From Ampullaceana balthica (taxonomy: Eukaryota; Mollusca; Gastropoda; Lymnaeidae), in contig CALYLW010001394.1 of assembly GCA_944989445.1 (NCBI GenBank), positions 72,786 to 136,785 of the forward strand: a stretch of DNA of 64,000 bases, in the 5' to 3' direction. The position numbers and the translations under genes were made by a program. The notes under the pieces are model-generated. The model did not search any database, was not told the origin of the DNA, and saw only the letters and a program-made list of their open reading frames with translations. The stretch's first letter is position 1. The number at the start of each line of letters is the position of its first letter. Shown here one piece after another: positions 59,401 to 63,765 of this stretch.

Positions 59401-60282
59401 CTATTGGTCCCCTTTAGTTACATTGTTTTTATAAAAAAAATAAGCAAGTAACAGCCTGCTAGTCAATGTCAATAGACATGTACGGATTTACCATCTGTTA
59501 AAATTACTTAATAAAATTTGCATTAAATTTATACAAATTAACTCTGCCCTTGCTTTTTACATCACCACATTTTTTTTCATGCCCCAGAACTATCTTATCT
59601 TCACACTCCACTTTTTGAAATTTTAATAAACGGAAAGAAAATATTAGGCACCAAACTTGTTTTTGTAAATTAAAAAAGATTTCCATTTTCAGTTTATTTT
59701 GGGTACATGTATTTGTAGCAACATTGCTTTAAGTTAGTTCATTAAACTATAGTAACATTGCTTTAAGTTAGTTCATTAAACTGTTGTAACATTGCTTTAA
59801 GTTAGTTCATTAAACTGTTGTAACATTGCTTTAAGTTAGTTCATTAAACTGTTGTAACATTGCTTTAAGCTAGTTCATTAAACTGTAGTAACATTGCTTT
59901 AAGTTAGTTCATTAAACTGTTGTAACATTGCTTTAAGTTAGTTCATTAAACTGTTGTAACATTGCTTTAAGTTAGTTCATTAAACTGTTGTAACATTGCT
60001 TTAAGCTAGTTCATTAAACTGTAGTAACATTGCTTTAAGTTAGTTCATTAAACTGAGTTTTTATTGGTATAATTATCAGTAACTCTTGGCTCAACTTGAC
60101 TCTATACATCACTTAACTCCAGCTCAGAGTTGTAACACTTTGATAGCGTGACTAAACTTTGACCTCTTGCTCCTCCAGGCAAGGAATGTTACCGGTGCTG
60201 CAGATCTGAAGAGGGCACATGCAAGAGTGTCAATAATGATTCCCTGGCAGACGGCAGGCCATGCTCGTTTGGTTACTGTGAT
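20316..60282 (+). CDS. ADAM17: ADAM17/TACE-type metalloprotease-disintegrin gene, 18 internal exons, both ends missing
   Basis: Membrane-anchored zinc protease that in animals sheds ectodomains of TNF, EGF-ligand and Notch-type substrates. Eighteen GT-AG exons join in one frame (600 complete codons, numbered here from the first complete codon). Seen: basic site RRKR in the prodomain (exon 1), cysteine switch VKVCG around residue 158 (exon 5), furin site RHKR|A at 192-195 (exon 6), zinc motif [12 protein letters not shown] at 369-380 (exons 10-12), Met-turn YIMYP around 398 (exon 12), and Cys-rich disintegrin-like and membrane-proximal regions (exons 14-18). The order and spacing match ADAM17 rather than ADAM10: short prodomain-to-catalytic link, GAEHD, and the CGN disintegrin start. 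The signal-peptide exon, transmembrane segment and tail were not found. Exons: 20316-20442, 20577-20710, 21086-21174, 21339-21451, 21688-21791, 22095-22216, 24676-24768, 25423-25509, 25963-26104, 31570-31668, 32297-32302, 32679-32797, 32963-33032, 52815-52953, 54206-54307, 54757-54825, 57321-57403, 60179-60282. Confidence 0.93.
20577..20710 (+). CDS. ADAM17: ADAM17 exon 2: prodomain
   Basis: Acceptor tatgcag|GG; donor CAG|gtaaca. 1 nt completes an Arg codon, then residues 43-86, leaving in phase 1. It encodes [20 protein letters not shown] and, further on, [14 protein letters not shown], the conserved prodomain block that in ADAM17 ends with an F-(T/S)-G-H-V motif. Intron 1 is only 134 bp. 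Confidence 0.92.
21086..21174 (+). CDS. ADAM17: ADAM17 exon 3: prodomain
   Basis: Acceptor cctctag|GTGAC; donor GAG|gtaagt. 2 nt complete a Gly codon, then residues 88-116, ending in phase 0. It encodes [20 protein letters not shown] and continues to DTITLE, matching the prodomain strand region before the W-R-F segment of ADAM17. Confidence 0.9.
21339..21451 (+). CDS. ADAM17: ADAM17 exon 4: prodomain
   Basis: Acceptor cactccag|CCTGC; donor AC|gtaagc. Residues 117-153, leaving in phase 2. It contains [20 protein letters not shown] then DIKWDN, corresponding to the prodomain PLWRF ... MLVYKSEDIK block. Potential N-glycosylation sequons NHT and NKS are present. Confidence 0.92.
21688..21791 (+). 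CDS. ADAM17: ADAM17 exon 5: cysteine-switch exon
   Basis: Acceptor ggtttcag|A; donor AAGG|gtatgt. 1 nt plus residues 155-188, leaving in phase 1. It carries [12 protein letters not shown]; Cys158 is the expected cysteine-switch residue, which in the family coordinates the catalytic zinc and keeps the zymogen latent. A charged, Met/Glu-rich linker follows ([13 protein letters not shown]). Confidence 0.92.
22095..22216 (+). CDS. ADAM17: ADAM17 exon 6: furin site and start of catalytic domain
   Basis: Acceptor atctacag|AGTCG; donor ATT|gtatgt. 2 nt complete a Glu codon, then residues 190-229, ending in phase 0. RHKR (192-195) is a consensus furin site releasing the prodomain. The catalytic domain then begins: [20 protein letters not shown], ending in RTANYI. 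Intron sequence from the donor onward resembles the unit of the 39-bp array at 23820-24400. Confidence 0.94.
22638..22946. repeat. 28-bp minisatellite, 11 copies
   Basis: Unit core cttgcctctactgagtggac; copies essentially identical. Confidence 0.96.
23018..23092. repeat. 21-bp tandem repeat, 3 copies
   Basis: Unit gtgggtaaaggaatgggcat plus c. Confidence 0.85.
23385..23455. repeat. 17-18 bp tandem repeat, 4 copies
   Basis: Unit catgttaaacatattt. Confidence 0.8.
23534..23722. repeat. (TATAGAG/TAGAG)n simple repeat
   Basis: Alternating tatagag and tagag words over about 190 bp. Confidence 0.92.
23820..24400. repeat. 39-bp minisatellite derived from the exon 6 donor flank
   Basis: Unit core catggtcctaactatgtctt plus atatttgttctgtatatgt; about 14 copies, some with an extra ttatg. 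The first 60 bp of intron 6 (from gtatgtctcatggtcatgtg) are a diverged copy, so the array probably grew from the donor-adjacent intron. Confidence 0.9.
24676..24768 (+). CDS. ADAM17: ADAM17 exon 7: catalytic domain
   Basis: Acceptor ttgtctag|GTTCAG; donor GAG|gtttgt. 31 whole codons (230-260): [20 protein letters not shown] and on to GLGFQIKE. This is the family's helix that starts VD-I-R-T-W. The last 18 coding bases, the donor and 17 bp of intron form a 35-bp unit present three times in tandem (24751-24855). Confidence 0.93.
24751..24855 (+). repeat. 35-bp triplication spanning the exon 7 donor
   Basis: Three exact copies; each holds GGCTTTCAGATAAAGGAG followed by gtttgtttcctattgat. The first copy is coding plus donor. 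Confidence 0.95.
25423..25509 (+). CDS. ADAM17: ADAM17 exon 8: catalytic domain
   Basis: Acceptor gctccacag|TTACG; donor AGG|gtgagt. 29 codons (261-289): [20 protein letters not shown] then SWPDSNLLR. This matches the I-R-I ... HYNM block between two catalytic helices. Confidence 0.9.
25666..25735. repeat. 17-bp tandem repeat, about 4 copies
   Basis: Unit tcattttgtcaccttg. Confidence 0.8.
25963..26104 (+). CDS. ADAM17: ADAM17 exon 9: catalytic domain
   Basis: Acceptor ggtttcctag|CAATTC; donor ATTC|gtgggt. 47 codons (290-336) plus 1 nt. It encodes the conserved [20 protein letters not shown] block and later NGGICS. The donor was chosen because it is phase-compatible with exon 10. The stretch between GGIC and NTG is then about five residues shorter than in vertebrate ADAM17, so either the loop is short or a small exon is hidden in intron 9. 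Confidence 0.85.
26206..28104. mobile_element. pogo/Tigger-like element (1.9 kb) in intron 9
   Basis: Ends cagtgggacccggttaagtc and, mirrored, gagttaagtgggccccactg, flanked by TA on both sides (26204-26205, 28105-28106), as in the Tc1/mariner superfamily, pogo branch. No transposase is readable, so it is a non-autonomous or eroded copy. It contains a fragment of the hAT end tagtgatgggacgattaatc at about 26348. Confidence 0.78.
28146..31070. repeat. 45-bp minisatellite, about 65 copies (2.9 kb)
   Basis: Unit core gctgtcaatgttcactctaa plus (g/a)acttgttggtccatgtg. Variants: GGC/GAC, and TGC/TGT/TGG before tgtatgg. Because 45 is divisible by 3, open frames of up to 909 codons run through it on both strands. 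I treat these as artefacts. Confidence 0.97.
31071..31330. repeat. 21-bp minisatellite, about 12 copies
   Basis: Unit caaagtgagtaaactcatgt plus g/a. Every copy contains AAA|GTGAGTAA, a strong donor-like word. It ends 240 bp before exon 10. Confidence 0.95.
31570..31668 (+). CDS. ADAM17: ADAM17 exon 10: up to first zinc histidine
   Basis: Acceptor tgtgcccag|GATCC; donor CATG|gtgggt. 2 nt complete an Arg codon, then residues 338-369, leaving in phase 1. It encodes [20 protein letters not shown] and then EAVLVTTH; His369 is the first zinc ligand of the HExxHxxGxxH motif. The exon stops one base into the codon for the catalytic Glu. Confidence 0.92.
31829..32119. mobile_element. MITE-like element with TIR taaatccttta, copy 1 (intron 10)
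   Basis: Left tataaatcctttatatatga, right mirrored gttaatataaaggatta. It shares interior blocks with 60568-61025 in opposite orientation (gcctgcaaagtttcagttcg and aagtgggttaaaaatc...). Superfamily not assigned. Confidence 0.6.
32297..32302 (+). CDS. ADAM17: ADAM17 exon 11: 6-nt microexon carrying the catalytic Glu
   Basis: Sequence AGTTTG between acceptor ttggtgtacag and donor gtaagt. Joined to exon 10 (G) and exon 12 (GC) it gives GAG TTT GGC, that is E-F-G, completing [12 protein letters not shown]. Without it, exons 10 and 12 still join in frame but lose E and F, destroying HExxH. The flanking GT-AG signals and the exact repair of a motif every active ADAM needs support it. No transcript evidence is available here. 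Confidence 0.88.
32679..32797 (+). CDS. ADAM17: ADAM17 exon 12: zinc ligands and Met-turn
   Basis: Acceptor gattaccag|GCCAC; donor CAT|gtaagt. 2 nt finish Gly372, then residues 373-411. It holds the second and third zinc histidines (373, 379), GAEHD, a conserved C-A-P-N and the Met-turn [10 protein letters not shown] (Met398). The intron bases just upstream of the acceptor are a near-duplicate of the preceding 45-50 bp. Confidence 0.95.
32963..33032 (+). CDS. ADAM17: ADAM17 exon 13: end of catalytic domain
   Basis: Acceptor ctgttgacag|GTATTC; donor AAAG|gtagga. 23 codons (412-434) plus 1 nt: [20 protein letters not shown] then CFK. It matches the F-S-x-C-S helix that closes the protease domain. 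It is followed by a 19.8-kb intron. Confidence 0.92.
35615..35800. repeat. 19-bp minisatellite, about 10 copies
   Basis: Unit catatcccgtggtgggtgt with cat/cgt variants. Confidence 0.94.
35943..36503. repeat. 18-bp minisatellite, about 31 copies
   Basis: Unit cttgaagtgtcgacctga, nearly perfect. The 18-bp period leaves a 120-codon artefactual frame. Confidence 0.97.
36655..39700. repeat. 19/22-bp minisatellite split by a 710-bp insert
   Basis: Units of catgatagttagcaggact with an optional extra cag and variants ttggc/tttgc/gggct. The array proper is 36655-38260 and 38971-39700. At 37018-37071 it contains a copy of the sequence that flanks its right end (39688-39740, ctgaaccctg..gcatgctaga). 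Confidence 0.95.
38261..38970 (-). mobile_element. 710-bp non-autonomous element with a LINE-B tail
   Basis: The first 48 bp (gttcgttcgtccgtcgatac and on to ccgaggg) are identical to the 3' end of LINE-B copy 1 read on the plus strand. The remaining 660 bp are unrelated to the LINE-B RT seen here. Flanked by gactcatgat on both sides, which could be a 10-bp target duplication but is also the array unit. Probably a SINE-like or internally deleted LINE-B derivative, transcribed on the minus strand. Confidence 0.78.
39890..41560. repeat. 49-50 bp minisatellite, about 34 copies
   Basis: Unit core ttgatatcatggtgtgtcta plus ccatgtattttatcactgtgg split by variants. Copies differ at cc(a/g/c)tg, act(a/g)tgg and gtg(c/t)(c/t)c. 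Blocks of neighbouring units recur, implying higher-order duplication. Confidence 0.96.
41636..43195. repeat. gatgatgtg-based compound minisatellite (1.55 kb)
   Basis: 9-bp word gatgatgtg combined with gtt, acttaga, ttcttaga or gccaga spacers into 24-90 bp higher-order units. The minus strand gives an artefactual His/Thr/Ser-rich frame (42631-43251). Confidence 0.95.
43555..43912. repeat. 33-bp minisatellite, about 11 copies
   Basis: Unit core gctgagtctgagaaagtctg plus tctgccaggg; period 33 keeps a 137-codon frame open on the minus strand. Confidence 0.94.
44268..44288 (+). CDS. Candidate optional 21-nt ADAM17 microexon in intron 13
   Basis: Flanked by a pyrimidine-biased tract with ttcactgcag before it and a perfect gtaagt donor after it. 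It is phase-1 symmetric: inserted between exons 13 and 14 it keeps the frame and adds E-K-E-A-E-G-A, with the junction Gly becoming Arg. The insertion would lie in the hinge between protease and disintegrin domains. Support is splice-site quality and phase only; it could be chance in a 19.8-kb intron. Confidence 0.4.
44994..45725. repeat. 37-bp minisatellite, about 20 copies
   Basis: Unit core gggcataccctcctacagct plus gtggtttgactacct. Confidence 0.94.
45855..46310. repeat. 21-bp minisatellite, about 21 copies
   Basis: Unit core tagcattctgggtatgccc; the left part is more diverged. Confidence 0.93.
46905..47100. repeat. About 60-bp tandem repeat, 3 copies
   Basis: Shared blocks ggttaccct(g/a)gtgcacacc and gtgtttgg(t/a)gcc. 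Confidence 0.8.
47158..47320. repeat. 42-bp tandem repeat, 4 copies
   Basis: Unit core cgtccttgacactttgggtt plus tgaggctaatgctccaaca. Confidence 0.9.
47826..47952. repeat. 28-bp tandem repeat, 4-5 copies
   Basis: Unit core ctaaatctcccaagacattc plus atgctgta. Confidence 0.9.
48102..48212. repeat. 26-bp tandem repeat, 4 copies
   Basis: Unit core cttttgataactaaatatca. Confidence 0.9.
48692..49112. repeat. 33-bp minisatellite, about 13 copies
   Basis: Unit core aacaagcctataatataaac plus acatctctctgtt; one copy lacks a ct pair. Confidence 0.96.
49113..50309. other. Unassigned intronic sequence
   Basis: AT-rich, no credible exon, array or element boundary seen. The 69-codon frame at 49308-49517 shows no domain. 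Confidence 0.55.
50318..50829. mobile_element. hAT-like MITE (512 bp) in intron 13
   Basis: Ends tagggctgcgg and, mirrored, aacagccct(a), with an exact 8-bp duplication gttcaaat (50310-50317, 50830-50837). Subterminal attatcgattaa/ttaatcgataat repeats are dense at both ends. Confidence 0.9.
52815..52953 (+). CDS. ADAM17: ADAM17 exon 14: disintegrin-like domain, first part
   Basis: Acceptor caacatcag|GGTAC; donor CAG|gtaaga. 2 nt complete a Gly codon, then residues 436-480, leaving in phase 2. It contains the domain-opening [16 protein letters not shown], then [17 protein letters not shown]. The cysteine spacing is that of the ADAM17 disintegrin-like domain. There is no RGD. Confidence 0.94.
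53032..53163. mobile_element. 132-bp MITE in intron 14
   Basis: Flanked by an exact 9-bp duplication ctcatctac (53023-53031, 53164-53172). Subterminal inverted similarity: gtcaaaacgacccggacaaa at the left and cggggctgttttgtcggtgg at the right. A 9-bp TSD fits MuDR/Merlin-type as well as hAT-type elements; superfamily left open. Confidence 0.82.
53925..54196 (-). pseudogene. Antisense LINE-A 3' fragment next to exon 15
   Basis: Minus-strand reading gives [20 protein letters not shown] and [13 protein letters not shown], matching the LINE-A RT C-terminus. Frames then break. It ends about 10-25 bp before the exon 15 acceptor. Confidence 0.85.
54206..54307 (+). CDS. ADAM17: ADAM17 exon 15: disintegrin-like domain, second part
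   Basis: Acceptor ttgctacag|CTCC; donor CTC|gtatcc. 1 nt plus residues 482-514, leaving in phase 2. It encodes [20 protein letters not shown], followed by [11 protein letters not shown], with eight cysteines. The acceptor lies almost directly against an antisense LINE-A fragment that fills the upstream intron end. Confidence 0.92.
54757..54825 (+). CDS. ADAM17: ADAM17 exon 16: cysteine-rich region, seed of a 61-bp donor array
   Basis: Acceptor attggaccag|TGG; donor GACGA|gtgagt. 1 nt plus residues 516-537, leaving in phase 2: [20 protein letters not shown] then MD, joining exon 17 as EGLCKGGKC. Only this first copy is preceded by a good acceptor. Its 3' part and its donor recur 28 more times downstream. 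Use of any later donor would read GAG TGA, an immediate stop. Confidence 0.9.
54781..56545 (+). repeat. 61-bp array copying exon 16 3' end and splice donor, 29 donors
   Basis: The period is 61 bp from the gtgagt at 54826 to that at 56534 (28 steps). Each unit holds ccaatagctgatgacacaca, then gactgtatgtatggatga|gtgagt and about 20 bp of intron. The first unit is the coding exon itself (taaacc instead of tcaacc, gacga instead of gatga). Degraded relatives of the donor end continue to about 56720. Confidence 0.97.
56818..57295. repeat. 30-bp pyrimidine-rich minisatellite before exon 17
   Basis: Unit core cctcccatgccatgtcctcc plus ctcatgatat, about 16 copies. The exon 17 acceptor tract (ttctccatgtcatgttctca) resembles the unit. 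30-bp periodicity creates long artefactual frames in both directions. Confidence 0.95.
57321..57403 (+). CDS. ADAM17: ADAM17 exon 17: cysteine-rich region
   Basis: Acceptor tgttctcacag|GGGC; donor TCAG|gtgagc. 1 nt plus residues 539-565, leaving in phase 1: [20 protein letters not shown] then PCRCTES. It corresponds to the G-x-C-K-x-G-K-C ... F-C-E segment of ADAM17. Its acceptor sits 25 bp after a pyrimidine-rich 30-bp array. Confidence 0.92.
57492..59110 (+). pseudogene. Broken LINE-B reverse transcriptase
   Basis: RT blocks in order: [56 protein letters not shown], the GC(V)LAP block, [36 protein letters not shown] and the [18 protein letters not shown] finger. Interrupted by frameshifts near 57805, 58025, 58420 and 58560 and by stops (for example tag at 57986, tag at 58282). 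Non-functional. Confidence 0.9.
57492..59140 (+). mobile_element. LINE-B copy 2 (1.65 kb) in intron 17
   Basis: Starts in the RT coding region ([20 protein letters not shown]) and ends with the family terminus, cgtatcgacggacgaac. Same orientation as ADAM17. Longer at the 5' side than copy 1. Confidence 0.9.
59710..60055. repeat. 34-bp minisatellite, about 10 copies
   Basis: Unit core gtaacattgctttaagttag plus ttcattaaactgtt; ends 120 bp before exon 18. Confidence 0.95.
60179..60282 (+). CDS. ADAM17: ADAM17 exon 18: membrane-proximal region, last exon seen
   Basis: Acceptor gctcctccag|GCAAGG; donor GAT|gtgagt. 2 nt plus residues 567-600, ending in phase 0: [20 protein letters not shown] then [14 protein letters not shown]. 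It matches the C-x-x-C-C ... G-x-P-C-x-x-G-x-C-D region of ADAM17. The stalk, transmembrane helix and tail must follow downstream. The exon end and donor are copied twice in the next 100 bp. Confidence 0.92.
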
Positions 60283-60390
60283 GTGAGTATGCACTTGTTT
60301 ACCATGTGTTTGAATTAGCATGACTGTGACGTGAGTTCTTGTTTACCATGTGTTTGAATTAGCATGACTGTGACGTGAGTACTTCTTTAC
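60272..60390 (+). repeat. 44-48 bp repeat of the exon 18 donor, 3 copies
   Basis: gtgagt occurs at 60283, 60331 and 60375, each preceded by a copy of the exon end (actgtgat/actgtgac) and followed by ttgtttaccatgtgtttgaa or a variant. Confidence 0.9.
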
Positions 60391-60567
60391 TGTGTGTTTG
60401 ATTTCGCACGACTGGCTGCACCCAAATGGCAGACTGAATGTCTGTGACAAGTGTATGGACACTCGTAGGCTAGAGATGTTGGACTAAATAACTTCACTGT
60501 GACCCGAGTGATCAGAGAACTGCACTGTCTCTCAGTAACTCATGCCTTTATGAAAAAAAGCTATTTT

Positions 60568-61025
60568 TAAAATCCTTTATATTAACTCGTGGTGTCTGGT
60601 TGATTGTTTGCTTGTCGCCAAAACTTTGGATCGATTTTTAACCCACTTCCTAGTAAGCTAGCGAGCTGAAATTTTGCAGGCAGTTTTGTGCCGATGATAA
60701 AAACGACGTATCAAAATTTAAGATTGATCGCATGTACTGTAATTAAATTATTGAATTTTTAGATTATTTTATTTATTTCTATGTATCATGTTATATTTTG
60801 AGATAAGAGTGTCGCGGTGCATATTATATTGAACAACCTTTCTGTCGCGCAATAAGGTGCGTATTTTATTGATAAAACGTTTTATAAACATATTCCTGAT
60901 CGGTGCGCATTATATTAAACATGTTTTACGACACAACTGCAATTTTGTATTTTTGGATGGTCTTGCGCTGTGTATTATAATGAGCATTCTTTTAGTTAAG
61001 TCTCGTTCATAAAGGATTTATAGTC
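60568..61025. mobile_element. MITE-like element with TIR taaatccttta, copy 2
   Basis: Left aaaatcctttatattaactc, right mirrored ataaaggatttatag. Inverted relative of 31829-32119, longer by about 170 bp. Confidence 0.6.
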
Positions 61026-61525
61026 AAAAACTTTAAATTATAAACTAGGGCAGGGTTGGCTCACTAGCTCGAAGGCCACTTGGGGCCTACTACAGGATTC
61101 TGTGCCACCCACAGAACCAAGAAACAAATATACAAAAAAATATCAAATAAATATAAATATGTGCTACATCAAAGTGTCTGTGCTTGAACTGAGGCAGACC
61201 ATATTAGGAACTACTTTTTGACCCACTGATGTTGACCTCAGACCATATTAGGAGCTACTTTTTGACCCACTGATGTTGACCTCAGACGATATTAGGAACT
61301 ACTTTTTGACCCACTGATGTTGACCTCAGACCATATTAGCAACTACTTTTTGACCCACTGATGATGACCTCAGACCATATTAGTAACTACTTTTTGACCC
61401 ACTGATGTTTACTCAGACCATATTGAGATCTACTTTTTGACCCCCTGATGTTTACCTCAGACCATATATTTAACTACTTTTTGACCCACTGATGTTGACC
61501 TCAGACCATATTAGGAACTACTTTT

Positions 61526-62594
61526 ACATCACTGGATCCAAGACTTCCTTTTGGGAAGGGAGCAAACTGTAATAATTAATGGATCTAAATCTGCACCAAT
61601 AAAGGTTAACTCAGGAGTTCCACAAGGAACTGTGCTAGGTCCCTTACTCTTTTTAATTTATATAAATGATTTACCCAACAACATCTCAACAGGTACAAAA
61701 GTTAGGTTATTTGCTGATGATTGTATAATCTATAGAACAATTAAATCAGAACAAGATAGCAAAATTTTACAAAAAGACTTAGATGAATTGATAAAATGGG
61801 AAACTAACTGGAGTATGTCTTTCCACCCAGAAAAGTGTCAACTGTTAAGAGTAACAAAGAAAAAGAAGCAAATAAATTCAAAATATTACATTCATGGAAA
61901 AGAACTGACCCAAACTAAAGATGCAAAATACTTAGGAGTCTTAATAAATGAGAAACTATCATGGAATCCCCATGTCAATGAAGTTATTAAAAAATCAAAC
62001 AAAACCTTAGGCTTTATAAAAAGGAACTTTAACAAATGTAATAGAGATATAAAACTAAAATGCTACCTCACTTTGGTGAGACCTGTACTAGAATATGCAT
62101 CTTCTGTATGGGACCCATCCACCAAAGAAAACATTGATAAACTAGAACAAATTCAAAAAAGAGCTGCCAGATTCATTACTGGAGAATATTCGAAACTGAC
62201 AAGAATAACACCATTAGTTAAATCATTAAACCTTGAAACACTAGAGGATAGAAGAACCAAGAGCAAAGTAGTAATCATACATAAAGCAATTAATTCTAAT
62301 TTAGAAATACAACACAAAGATAACTTAATACAACCCTCAGATAGACATAAGGATAAAAACACCTTTCTTATTCCGTATGCAAGAACAAACACATACAAGT
62401 TTTCCTTCTTCCCGTCCGGAATTCGGGCGTGGAATGGGTTGCCTGAAGAATCCAGGAAAACCAACACTTTATCAACATTTAAATCTCTAATAAAAATGCA
62501 GGACTAAACACAAACCATAGATAAGCGTAGGACGCAATAATCTTCTGTATAGAAGGAGCGTCTGTAAACAGATAAGATAAGATAAGATAAGATA
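61526..62594 (+). mobile_element. LINE-A copy 2, 5'-truncated, inserted in the 44-bp array
   Basis: Begins acatcactggatccaagact and ends with aatcttctgtatagaaggag and about five GATAA units. The flanking tactttt on both sides fits a 7-bp target duplication, though it is also part of the array. Same orientation as ADAM17. Confidence 0.92.
61551..62507 (+). CDS. LINE-A reverse transcriptase, C-terminal 318 codons, intact frame
   Basis: Non-LTR RT of the jockey/CR1-like group: VNSGVPQGTVLGPLLFLIYI (RT motif B), FADDCIIYR with the catalytic D-D (about residues 53-61), KCQLLRVT and YLGVLIN (motifs D and E), then the thumb with YLTLVRPVLEYASSVWDP, KRAARFITG and FFPSGIRAWNGLP. The endonuclease and RT N-terminus are missing, so it cannot retrotranspose by itself. 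Coding probably begins a few codons upstream (HHWIQDFLLG from 61527), making the annotated Met internal. Confidence 0.92.
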   Translation: MGREQTVIINGSKSAPIKVNSGVPQGTVLGPLLFLIYINDLPNNISTGTKVRLFADDCIIYRTIKSEQDSKILQKDLDELIKWETNWSMSFHPEKCQLLRVTKKKKQINSKYYIHGKELTQTKDAKYLGVLINEKLSWNPHVNEVIKKSNKTLGFIKRNFNKCNRDIKLKCYLTLVRPVLEYASSVWDPSTKENIDKLEQIQKRAARFITGEYSKLTRITPLVKSLNLETLEDRRTKSKVVIIHKAINSNLEIQHKDNLIQPSDRHKDKNTFLIPYARTNTYKFSFFPSGIRAWNGLPEESRKTNTLSTFKSLIKMQD

Positions 62595-63765
62595 CTTTTT
62601 GACCCATTAATGTTGACCTCAGACCATATTAGGAACTACTTTTCACCCACTGATGTTAACCTCAGACCATATTAAGAACTACTTTTTGACCCACTGATGT
62701 TGACCTCAGACGATATTAGGAACTACTTTTTGACCCACTGATGTTGACCTCAGACCATATTAGGAACTACTTTTTGACCCACTGATGCTAACCTCAGACC
62801 ATATTAAGAACTACTTTTTGACCCACTGATTTGGACCTCAGACATTATTAGGAACTACTTTTTGAACCCGCTGATGTTGACCTCAGACGATATTAGGAAC
62901 TACTTTTTGACCCACTGATGTTGACCTCAGACCATATTAGGAACTACTTTTTGACCCAATGATGTTGACCTCAGACGATATTAGGAACTACTTTTTGACC
63001 CAATGATGTTGACCTCTGACCAAATTAGTAACTACTTTTTGACCCACTGATGTTGACCTCAGACCATATTAGGAACTACTTTTTGACCCAATGATGTTGA
63101 CCTCAGACGATATTAGGAACTACTTTTTGACCCAATGATGTTGACCTCTGACCAAATTAGTAACTACTTTTTGACCCACTGATGTTGACCTCAGACCATA
63201 TTAGGAACTACTTTTTGACCCAATGATGTTGACCTCAGACGATATTAGGAACTACTTTTTGACCCAATGATGTTGACCTCTGACCAAATTAGTAATTACT
63301 TTTTGACCCACTGAAGATGACCTCAGACCATATTAGGAACTACTTTTTGACCCACTGATGTTGACCTCAGACGATATTAGGAACTACTTTTTGACCCAAT
63401 GATGTTGACCTCTGACCAAATTAGTAACTACTTTTTGACCCACTGAAGATGACCTCAGACCATATTAGGAACTACTTTTTGACCCACTGATGTTGACCTC
63501 AGACGATATTAGGAACTGCTTTTTGACCCACTGATGTTGACCTCAGACCATATTAGGAACTACTTTTTGAACCCACTGATGTTGACCTCAGACCATATTA
63601 GGAACTACTTTTTGACCCACTGTTGTTGACCTCAGACCATATTAGAGACTACTTTTTGACCTACTGATGTTGACCTCAGACATTATTAGGAACTACTTTT
63701 TGACCCACTGATGTTGACCTCAGACATTATTAGGAACTAATTTTTGACCCACTGATGTTGACCTC

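Larger units (their letters stand above)
57437..59425. repeat. 40-41 bp minisatellite split by LINE-B
   Basis: Unit core ttaatataaaaacatttcta plus ttggtccccttagttacag. One copy lies before (57450-57490) and about seven after (59141-59425) the LINE-B insertion. Confidence 0.92.
61190..63765. repeat. 44-bp minisatellite split by LINE-A (about 33 copies)
   Basis: Unit core gaccatattaggaactactt plus tttgacccactgatgttgac, in two blocks: 61190-61525 and 62590-63765. Variants gacgat, gacatt, caatga and gaagat recur in groups, indicating block duplication. Confidence 0.96.
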
